Origin: Salinisphaera sp. UBA1666
Lineage (GTDB): Bacteria; Pseudomonadota; Gammaproteobacteria; Nevskiales; Salinisphaeraceae
Assembly: GCA_002320455.1 (NCBI GenBank)
Contig: DCKU01000104.1
Span: 1 to 10,421 of the forward strand
Length of the DNA stretch: 10,421 bases
Direction: 5' to 3'
The notes under the pieces were generated by a model that saw only the letters and a program-made list of their open reading frames with translations, made no database searches and was not told the DNA's origin. Below, piece by piece: positions 4,958-10,421 of the stretch (positions are counted from its first letter, which is position 1; every line of letters begins with the position of its first letter). The position numbers and the translations under genes were made by a program.

Positions 4958-6508
4958 ATGACTATGCGCACCACCACCGCGATCGGGCTGTTGCTGGCCG
5001 GTCTGACGACCAGCCCGTTCGTGTTGGGCCAAGACACAAAGGCGCCGTCGGCCACGCCCGACACGCCGGCCGATGTGCCCGCCGATGACGCGCCGAACAG
5101 CGCCCCATCCGGCAGCGACAGCGAGTCGGCCACCGCCGAAGACGAGAGCCAGCGCCCCCTACCCTTGAAGACGCTGCGCAAGTTCACCGCGCTGCTCAAC
5201 CAGATCGAGGCCGGCTACGTCGAGTCGGTCGACGATGAGACACTGCTGGATAACGCCATCCACGGCATGGTTTCGCGCCTGGACCCGCACTCGGCCTATC
5301 TCGACGCTGAAGAATACGAGGCTCTGCAGGACGCCACCTCCGGGGAATTCGGCGGTCTGGGCGTCAAGGTGCAGATGGAATCGGGCTATCTGCGGGTGGT
5401 CTCGCCCATCGACGACACACCGGCGGCGCGGGCCGGCATTCAGCCGGGCGACATGATCATCGAGATCGACGGCAAACCGGTCAAGGGCATGGCCATGCCC
5501 GCCGCCGTTAAGGCCATGCGCGGCGAAGCCGGCAGCGCGATCGCGTTGACCATCCTGCGCGACGGCCAGGACGAACCCATAGAGCTGAATCTCGAGCGCG
5601 CCGATATCGCGGTGGCCAGCGTCAAGTCACGCCTGCTGGCCGATCACTACGGCTACCTGCGCGTCACCCAGTTTTCCGAAACCACCGGCGACGATGTCGA
5701 CAAAGCCCTGAGCGAGCTGGACGACCAGACCAAAGACGGTCTGCGCGGCGTGGTACTGGATCTGCGTAACAACCCCGGTGGCGTCCTGACATCGGCGGTC
5801 GACGTCTCCGATCTGTTTCTGGACGGCGGCACCGTCGTGACCATCCGCGGGCGGGCGGCCGAGGCCGAGCATGTCTTCAAGGCCACCCTGGGCGACGCCC
5901 TGGCCGGCGCGCCGATCGTGGTGCTGGTCAACGAAGGCACGGCCTCGGCCGCGGAAATCGTGGCCGGCGCCCTCCAGGACGATCGGCGGGCCGTGGTCAT
6001 GGGCGCCGACACCTTCGGCAAGGGCTCGGTCCAGACCGTGCTGCCCTTGAACGACGGCTCGGCGCTCAAGCTCACCACCGCACGCTACTACACGCCCAGC
6101 GGGCGCTCGATCCAGGCCGAGGGCATCGTGCCCGACGTGCCTCTGGCCTCGGTGCGCGTCACCGCCGATGAATCCGTCAGCGGCTTCGGCTACAGCGAAG
6201 CCGACCTGCCCGGCGCGCTCGCCAACACCGGCGCCAACGCAGATGCGACCGACTCGGCTAAAGACAACGCTGCCAAACAAGATGATACGACGACGCCAGA
6301 CACAGTCGGCACCGACCCGACAAACGACGACACCGCGGACACCGCCGACGACGCCCCGAGCCTGGCCGAGCGCGACTACGGCCTGTACGAGGCCCTGGTC
6401 CTGCTACGCGGACTATATACGCTGCGCCCGAACGAGGCGGCCAACGAGAAACCTGGCCAGCCGGCTTCTGCACAGAAAGCCGACGACGCAGCCGACCCGA
6501 ACGGCTAG
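4958..6508 (+). CDS. ctpA: Carboxy-terminal processing peptidase CtpA (S41 family)
   Basis: An exported serine protease of the tail-specific protease family, which in Pseudomonas-type bacteria trims peptidoglycan-hydrolase systems in the periplasm. The 516 residues comprise a signal sequence (about 1-24), an acidic Ala/Pro/Asp-rich linker (about 25-67), an N-terminal helical segment, a PDZ domain (about 131-215) and the S41 catalytic core. The Ser-Lys dyad is intact: S330 in GTAS and K355 in GKGS. The core ends with the typical ARYYTPSGRSIQ and GIVPD stretches. A low-complexity Asp/Thr/Ala-rich insert (about 426-468) then separates the core from the final conserved helix (ERDYGLYEAL). The ATG at 4958 is preferred, with GAGA about eight bases upstream and a normal signal peptide; 4964 is nearly as good, while 4907 gives an unnatural N-terminus. 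The gene lies downstream of envC, a conserved pairing. Its stop shares CTAG with the convergent acetyltransferase stop. Confidence 0.94.
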   Translation: MTMRTTTAIGLLLAGLTTSPFVLGQDTKAPSATPDTPADVPADDAPNSAPSGSDSESATAEDESQRPLPLKTLRKFTALLNQIEAGYVESVDDETLLDNAIHGMVSRLDPHSAYLDAEEYEALQDATSGEFGGLGVKVQMESGYLRVVSPIDDTPAARAGIQPGDMIIEIDGKPVKGMAMPAAVKAMRGEAGSAIALTILRDGQDEPIELNLERADIAVASVKSRLLADHYGYLRVTQFSETTGDDVDKALSELDDQTKDGLRGVVLDLRNNPGGVLTSAVDVSDLFLDGGTVVTIRGRAAEAEHVFKATLGDALAGAPIVVLVNEGTASAAEIVAGALQDDRRAVVMGADTFGKGSVQTVLPLNDGSALKLTTARYYTPSGRSIQAEGIVPDVPLASVRVTADESVSGFGYSEADLPGALANTGANADATDSAKDNAAKQDDTTTPDTVGTDPTNDDTADTADDAPSLAERDYGLYEALVLLRGLYTLRPNEAANEKPGQPASAQKADDAADPNG

Positions 6509-7032
6509 CCGCGGGCAGCCGGCGGCCAGTCCAGCCAGACGTGGCGCGCGTTGCGCGCGCTCTGGCGAAATCCGTGGCGCTCGTAGAACGCTAGCGCCCG
6601 CGGATTGCTGTGATACGCCTTTAAGTGCAGCCCACAGCCGCGCGTGAGTGCCTGCGTCTGGAGCCAGCCCATCAGCGCCGAGCCGTGGCCGGCGCCTTGC
6701 CACGCCGGCCAAAAGCCGATATTGACCACGTGCAGCACGCGCGATCGGGCCATTACTTGCAGATAGCCTGCACGGCATCCGCCTACGGTGACGAAGAAAC
6801 TCGGCACGCGGTCCAGCAGCTTGTCGAAGTCGGCCCGGCGCTCGGGCTCGACCCAAGGCTCGGGCAGGCTGGGCTGCATGGCCGCTCGGTGCAGACGATA
6901 AGCCGCTTCAGCCTCATCGGCGCCGACCGGCGCCAAGGCGCGCCGGGCATCCAGCGGACCGGCGGCCAGGCTAGCCGCCGTGCGCGGCCGCGCGACGCCC
7001 GGCCGCGGCGCCGCGATACGATAATCGGCCAA
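6505..7032 (-). CDS. GNAT-family N-acetyltransferase
   Basis: A cytoplasmic acetyl-CoA-dependent acetyltransferase of 175 residues with unknown acceptor. The acetyl-CoA pyrophosphate loop QGAGHG is at 112-117, preceded by the beta strand VVNIGFWPAW and followed by the amphipathic helix. Motif B NPRALAFYERHGF is at 143-155, with the tyrosine Y150 often used as general acid. The reading frame begins at TTG (7032), eight bases after the ubiB stop, with a GAG seven bases before it. No ATG occurs before residue 52, which lies inside the GNAT fold, so the TTG start is accepted. The first 30 or so residues are Ala/Arg/Pro-rich and may be a dispensable extension. Position suggests cotranscription with ubiE-ubiJ-ubiB, but acetyltransferases are often passengers and no ubiquinone role is implied. 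The gene ends four bases inside convergent ctpA. Confidence 0.85.
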   Translation of the reverse strand: MADYRIAAPRPGVARPRTAASLAAGPLDARRALAPVGADEAEAAYRLHRAAMQPSLPEPWVEPERRADFDKLLDRVPSFFVTVGGCRAGYLQVMARSRVLHVVNIGFWPAWQGAGHGSALMGWLQTQALTRGCGLHLKAYHSNPRALAFYERHGFRQSARNARHVWLDWPPAARG

Positions 7033-7040
7033 GCGGCCGC

Positions 7041-8690
7041 TCAGCCCTTGGACGAGCCGCGCCAGGCCTTGATCCAGGCGGCCAGGCCCGCCAGACCGCC
7101 CACCGCCGATACCCAGACCGGCACCGGCGGGTAGACGAAGACCAGGGCCGAGGCCACCACCAGCCCGGTGCCCACCAGCGTCCAGCGCATGGCCCGCCGG
7201 GCCGAGGTCAGCTCGTGCTTGATATCGATCAGCGATTCGGTCAGGCGCCGGCTGCCGGGTGTTTCGCCGTCGCGGGCATAGGCGATCAGCCGCGGGGCCA
7301 GCGCCGGCAGGCTATCCATGATCTCGGGCAGTTGGTTACGCAGGCGCTCGGCGGCGCGCTTGGGATCAGCCCGGTTGCGCATCCAGCCTTCGAGAATCGG
7401 CTTGGCCGTGGTCCAGAGATCCAGCTGGGGATAGAGATCACGCCCCAGGCCTTCCACGTTGAGCACCGTCTTTTGCAACAGCACCAGCTGGGGCTGAACC
7501 TGATAGTTGTAGCGACGCGCGATCTTGAACAGCCGCAGCAGAAAAAGCCCGAAGGAAATCTCGGCCAGCGGCTTGTTCATGATGGGCTCGGAGACGGTAC
7601 GAATCGCCCCCTCGAAGTCCTCGATGGAGGTATCGGCCGGCATCCAGCCGGATTCCACGTGCAGCTCGGCGATCCGGCGATAGTCCTGGTTGAAGAACGC
7701 CAAGAAATTCTCGGCCAGATAGCGCTGATCCTCGGGCGTCAACGAGCCCACGATGCCGAAATCCAGACCGATATAGCGCGGGCGCGCCGGGTTGTCGAGC
7801 TGCACCTGAATATTGCCCGGGTGCATGTCGGCGTGGAAGAAGTTGTCGCGAAAGACCTGCTTGAAGAAGATCTCCACGCCGCGCTCGGCCAGCACCTTGA
7901 AATCTGCCCCGGCAGCTTTGAGCGCCTCGACGTCGTCGATGGGCGTGCCGTGCATGTGCTCCATGACCAGCACGTTCTCGGTGCTGTAGTCGAAGTAGAT
8001 CGTGGGATGCGTGATCAGGTCCGAGCCGGCCCAGTTGCGCCCCAGCTGGCTGGCGTTGGCGCCTTCGCGCAGCAGATCCAGCTCGTCGGTGATGATGCGC
8101 TCGTACTCGGCCACGATTTCCACCGGACGCAGCCGATCGGCCTCGGGATGAAAACGCGCGGCCAGGCCGGCCAGCCAGTACATGACCGCCACATCGCGCA
8201 CCACCCGCTCGTGCACGTCCGGGCGCAGCACCTTGACCACCACCTCGGCGCCTTCGCTCTCGCCGTCATTGGCATGCAGACGCGCGGTATGCACCTGAGC
8301 GATGGAGGCTGCGGCCATGGACTCGTCGTCGAAGACGGCGAAGAATTCGTCCAGCGAATGGCCGTAGGCGGCCTCGATCAGCGCGCGGGCCTTGGCACCC
8401 TGAAACGGCGGCACGTCGTCCTGCAGGCGCGAGAGCTCTTCGGCCATGCCATCCGGCAGCAGATCCCGCCGGGTGGACAGCATCTGGCCAAACTTGATGA
8501 ATACCGGGCCCAGCTCTTCCAGCGCCAGACGCAGGCGCTTGGCCACCGGGTCATCAAAGTCTTTCTTGGCCCCCACCAGCCAGCGCGGGGCGGCCTCGCC
8601 GGCCAGCTCGCCCAGGCCGTAACGACGGATCGTGCCCAGGATTTCAAACAGACGCCGGGTGCGCACCACCGACTTGGGAACTAAAGCCAT
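7041..8690 (-). CDS. ubiB: Ubiquinone biosynthesis kinase-like ATPase UbiB
   Basis: An atypical protein-kinase-like (ABC1/ADCK/COQ8) family member, membrane-bound, required for ubiquinone synthesis and thought to use ATP to help extract or present hydrophobic intermediates. Its 549 residues match the usual size. The family-specific KxGQ motif is KFGQ at 66-69. The alanine-rich loop that replaces the kinase glycine loop is AAAS at 126-129. The ATP-contacting lysine is K153 in VVVK. HADMHPGN at 286-293 and the metal-binding DFG at 310-312 are intact. Two C-terminal transmembrane helices (about 504-521 and 524-541) anchor the protein. The ATG at 8690 is chosen: it overlaps the ubiJ stop as TGATG and has AAAGGA seven bases upstream. 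A TTG one codon earlier would also be in frame but sits too close to that site. It lies downstream of ubiJ and upstream of the GNAT gene. Confidence 0.96.
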   Translation of the reverse strand: MALVPKSVVRTRRLFEILGTIRRYGLGELAGEAAPRWLVGAKKDFDDPVAKRLRLALEELGPVFIKFGQMLSTRRDLLPDGMAEELSRLQDDVPPFQGAKARALIEAAYGHSLDEFFAVFDDESMAAASIAQVHTARLHANDGESEGAEVVVKVLRPDVHERVVRDVAVMYWLAGLAARFHPEADRLRPVEIVAEYERIITDELDLLREGANASQLGRNWAGSDLITHPTIYFDYSTENVLVMEHMHGTPIDDVEALKAAGADFKVLAERGVEIFFKQVFRDNFFHADMHPGNIQVQLDNPARPRYIGLDFGIVGSLTPEDQRYLAENFLAFFNQDYRRIAELHVESGWMPADTSIEDFEGAIRTVSEPIMNKPLAEISFGLFLLRLFKIARRYNYQVQPQLVLLQKTVLNVEGLGRDLYPQLDLWTTAKPILEGWMRNRADPKRAAERLRNQLPEIMDSLPALAPRLIAYARDGETPGSRRLTESLIDIKHELTSARRAMRWTLVGTGLVVASALVFVYPPVPVWVSAVGGLAGLAAWIKAWRGSSKG

Positions 8691-9331
8691 CAACGATTCC
8701 TTTCGGCGCGGGCAAGCCGCGCATGGGCGCGCTCGACGTCATCGGCAAACGCGGTGACCTCGTCATCGAGCCGGGCCTGTTCATACGTGCCCACGACGTC
8801 GCGGGTTTCCTCGCGCAGATATTCGGCGGTCTGGGCCGGAAGCTCGGTACGCAGACGCGACAGCAGCCCGCCGGCCGTGGCCAGTCCGCGCTCGATGAGA
8901 TGCCCGGCGACGGGGCCAAAGCGCGCATCCAGCAGATCGCCCAGATCGAAGTCCACCCGCGCGAACAGATCCGCGAACTGCTGGGCGATGCCGATATCGC
9001 CCTCGATGCGCAGCCCCGCGCCCAGGATGCCGTCCGATCCGGCATCAAAGAACACCCGCGCAAAATCACGCGAGCGCCCGGCCAGATAGACATCCGGCTC
9101 GTCCTCGGGCTGGCCCACGATCTGTACGCCATGACGCTCGGCCACAAACGTGATCGCAATACCCAGATCGGTCAGGCCGATCGAGAGCGAGCGCCCGGCC
9201 AAGGCAGCCGCCCGGGCCAAAGCGCGCTCGTCGGCGCCGAGATACTGGTTGAGCGCGATTTCGGCCGCGCCCCGTGCAGCGCTCGGCAGGCCGGCGAGCC
9301 GGGCTCGGTCGTAACGTTGCCCCCCGCTCAC
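8690..9331 (-). CDS. ubiJ: Ubiquinone biosynthesis accessory factor UbiJ (SCP2 domain)
   Basis: A small lipid-binding accessory protein needed for the later, oxygen-dependent steps of ubiquinone synthesis, where with UbiK it is thought to hold polyprenyl intermediates for the Ubi enzyme complex. The 213-residue length is close to the roughly 200 residues of E. coli UbiJ. An SCP2-like (sterol-carrier) domain fills about 17-125, and a charged C-terminal helix likely to form a coiled coil with UbiK covers about 165-212. The GTG at 9331 is chosen because it overlaps the ubiE stop as GTGA; an open frame continues upstream to 9508 only inside ubiE and is not part of the gene. Its stop overlaps the ubiB start. 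Sequence conservation in this family is low, so identification rests on the SCP2-like pattern, size and the ubiE-ubiJ-ubiB order. Confidence 0.9.
   Translation of the reverse strand: MSGGQRYDRARLAGLPSAARGAAEIALNQYLGADERALARAAALAGRSLSIGLTDLGIAITFVAERHGVQIVGQPEDEPDVYLAGRSRDFARVFFDAGSDGILGAGLRIEGDIGIAQQFADLFARVDFDLGDLLDARFGPVAGHLIERGLATAGGLLSRLRTELPAQTAEYLREETRDVVGTYEQARLDDEVTAFADDVERAHARLARAERNR
8698..8703 (-). promoter_or_regulatory. Ribosome binding site of ubiB inside the ubiJ end
   Basis: AAAGGA on the minus strand lies seven bases before the ubiB ATG at 8690 and within the last codons of ubiJ. It decides the ATG at 8690 over the in-frame TTG at 8693, and lets ubiB initiate through termination-reinitiation or directly. 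Confidence 0.7.
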
Positions 9332-10110
9332 GGCGCGTATCCGCGGTGCACGGCCACGATGCCGCCGGTGAGGTTGTGATAGCCACAGCGGATGAACCCG
9401 GCCGAGGCCATCATGCCCTTGAGCGTTTCCTGGTCGGGGTGCATACGGATCGACTCGGCCAGATAGCGATAGCTGGCCTCGTCGCGGGCGACATTCTTGC
9501 CCAGCCACGGCAGCACCGAAAATGAGTATCGATCATAGATCGGGCCCAGCCCGGGCACCGCGGGCTTTGAAAACTCCAAAACGATAGTGCGCCCGCCCGG
9601 CCGCGTGACGCGCGCCATTTCGGCCAGGGCAGCGTCCTTGTCGGTGACGTTGCGCAGGCCGAAAGCGATGGTCACGGCATCGAAGGAGTCGTCGGCGAAC
9701 GGCAGTTTTTCGGCGTTGGCCAAGCAGTAATCGATATTGGAGACCAGGCCGCGATCAATCATGCGATTGCGCCCGTTAGCCAGCATGGCGGCGTTGATGT
9801 CCGACATCAGCACCCGCCCGCTGGGGCCGACCTTCTTGGCAAAACCGGCCGCCAGGTCGCCGGTGCCGCTGGCCAGATCCAGCACTTTCTCGCCCGGGCG
9901 CAAAGCCGCCAGGCCGATGGTGAAACGCTTCCAGATGCGGTGTACGCCCATCGACATCAGATCGTTCATGACGTCGTAGTTATCGGCCACCGAGTCAAAC
10001 ACGGCGCCTACGCGGCCCTGTTTGGCCGTGCGATCGACCTGCTCGTATCCGAAGTCAACGGTGTTGTTTGCGGACTCGGGCGCGTTCGAGCCGCCGCGGG
10101 AATCGACCAT
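9328..10110 (-). CDS. ubiE: Ubiquinone/menaquinone C-methyltransferase UbiE
   Basis: A SAM-dependent methyltransferase that C-methylates the demethylated quinone ring in ubiquinone synthesis and, where menaquinone is made, demethylmenaquinone. The 260 residues are near the E. coli length of 251. The class I motif I is DLASGTGD at 78-85, with acidic D104 ending the second strand. UbiE signatures include NAEKLPF at 132-138, AFGLRNV at 149-155, PGG at 171-173, VLEFSKP at 177-183, YRYLAESIRMHPDQ at 214-227 and a final HRGYAP. The ATG at 10110 is the first in-frame start and keeps the normal short N-terminal extension; no strong ribosome site is visible before it. It is the first gene of the leftward ubiE-ubiJ-ubiB-GNAT run. 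Its stop overlaps the ubiJ start by four bases. Confidence 0.97.
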   Translation of the reverse strand: MVDSRGGSNAPESANNTVDFGYEQVDRTAKQGRVGAVFDSVADNYDVMNDLMSMGVHRIWKRFTIGLAALRPGEKVLDLASGTGDLAAGFAKKVGPSGRVLMSDINAAMLANGRNRMIDRGLVSNIDYCLANAEKLPFADDSFDAVTIAFGLRNVTDKDAALAEMARVTRPGGRTIVLEFSKPAVPGLGPIYDRYSFSVLPWLGKNVARDEASYRYLAESIRMHPDQETLKGMMASAGFIRCGYHNLTGGIVAVHRGYAP

Positions 10111-10257
10111 CGCGGTTATCGCAGTGCAGAGACAGACGCCCAGCTTACCGCAGACCCTACATCGCGTGCGTGCGCGAACGGCCGGCTTAGGAAGCTCTGC
10201 ACAACCTGTCGCGGTCGCGCCGGGTGCTTTGCGCGTGGCTGGCGAGGAAAGGTGCGC

Positions 10258-10285
10258 GTAGCGTGCTTATTGCACGGTAGCGTGC
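10258..10285. repeat. Direct repeat GTAGCGTGC x2 forming alternative hairpins
   Basis: GTAGCGTGC occurs at 10258-10266 and 10277-10285 (19-base period). Between them GCACG (10272-10276) is complementary to both CGTGC cores (10262-10266 and 10281-10285), so the middle arm can pair left (loop TTATT) or right (loop GTAG). On the minus strand TGCAATAA, resembling an extended -10, overlaps the middle arm about 160 bases upstream of ubiE. It could be an operator for paired regulator subunits or coincidence. Confidence 0.4.
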
Positions 10286-10369
10286 CTTGACGACGACCAG
10301 ACGCGCGCAAAGCCCCGGCCGCTAAGCGGTTCGGCCTTACAGACGCCGCGGCTGCGTTGCCAGGCTTGA

Positions 10370-10396
10370 CCTGCCAATCAGGCAGGCGCTGCGCCT
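10370..10396. repeat. Two adjoining inverted repeats
   Basis: CCTGCC (10370-10375) and GGCAGG (10381-10386) pair across AATCA. They are followed by AGGCG-CTG-CGCCT (10384-10396), which shares three bases with the first. Neither is followed by a T-run. Adjoining GC-rich stems of this kind resemble REP-type extragenic elements or the 3' end of a gene beyond the window, but nothing here settles it. Confidence 0.4.
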
Positions 10397-10421
10397 GGAC
10401 GCCTTGCCGCACCGTCTGTGA

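Larger units (their letters stand above)
10111..10421. other. Gene-free region upstream of ubiE
   Basis: These 311 bases hold no reading frame with a recognisable protein. The open frames present give Arg/Ala/Pro-rich translations of the kind GC-rich non-coding DNA yields. The region contains short repeats near 10258-10285 and 10370-10396 and presumably the ubiE promoter. No tRNA, rRNA or known riboswitch pattern was recognised. Confidence 0.6.

Noticed and set aside
7215..8684. Long rightward open frame (489 codons)
   Set aside because: It lies wholly antisense to ubiB, whose kinase-like motifs are all intact. Long antisense frames are expected in GC-rich codon usage, and the translation shows no family pattern.
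9332..9508. N-terminal extension of UbiJ
   Set aside because: The open frame continues upstream, but only inside ubiE in another frame. The GTG at 9331 overlapping the ubiE stop gives a normal UbiJ length.
10116..10412. Leftward open frame of 98 codons upstream of ubiE
   Set aside because: Arg/Ala/Pro-rich composition, no recognisable domain and no ribosome site; it looks like non-coding GC-rich DNA.

Overview
The window is about 10.4 kb of GC-rich, densely packed chromosomal DNA. It most resembles a gammaproteobacterium: a SecB chaperone lies next to gpsA and a YibN-type rhodanese, EnvC lies next to a carboxy-terminal processing protease, and the ubiquinone genes run ubiE-ubiJ-ubiB. Both the gpsA-secB-yibN / envC-ctpA block and the ubiEJB block are standard gammaproteobacterial gene orders. 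The genus cannot be fixed from the sequence. The acidic linkers in the protease would suit a salt-tolerant member, but this is only a hint.

Layout. Bases 1-171 are non-coding and unusually structured: a 14-bp-stem hairpin, a second short hairpin and four degenerate 17-bp tandem units ending exactly at the next stop codon. Bases 172-3539 form a leftward gene run, in transcription order: cysteine-less membrane rhodanese (yibN-like), secB, gpsA, a 138-bp gap with a perfect 8-bp inverted repeat, a CDP-alcohol phosphatidyltransferase and a HAD-IB phosphatase. A 167-bp divergent promoter region (3540-3706) separates this run from the rightward pair envC and ctpA (3707-6508). The ctpA stop codon shares a CTAG with the stop codon of a convergent GNAT acetyltransferase. 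This acetyltransferase is the last gene of a second leftward run, ubiE-ubiJ-ubiB-GNAT (10110 to 6505), whose ubi genes are joined by overlapping stop and start codons. Bases 10111-10421 hold no credible gene but contain several short inverted and direct repeats and presumably the ubiE promoter.

Functionally the genes serve the cell envelope and respiration: protein export (SecB), sn-glycerol-3-phosphate synthesis (GpsA), probable phospholipid head-group synthesis (CDP-alcohol transferase plus HAD phosphatase), septal peptidoglycan hydrolase activation (EnvC), periplasmic proteolysis (CtpA) and ubiquinone synthesis (UbiE, UbiJ, UbiB). No prophage, transposon, CRISPR array, tRNA or rRNA was seen. 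I see no obviously new multi-gene system. The points most worth a second look are the repeat/hairpin block at 1-171, the transferase-phosphatase pair beside gpsA, the cysteine-less rhodanese, and the absence of grxC and gpmM from otherwise conserved synteny.
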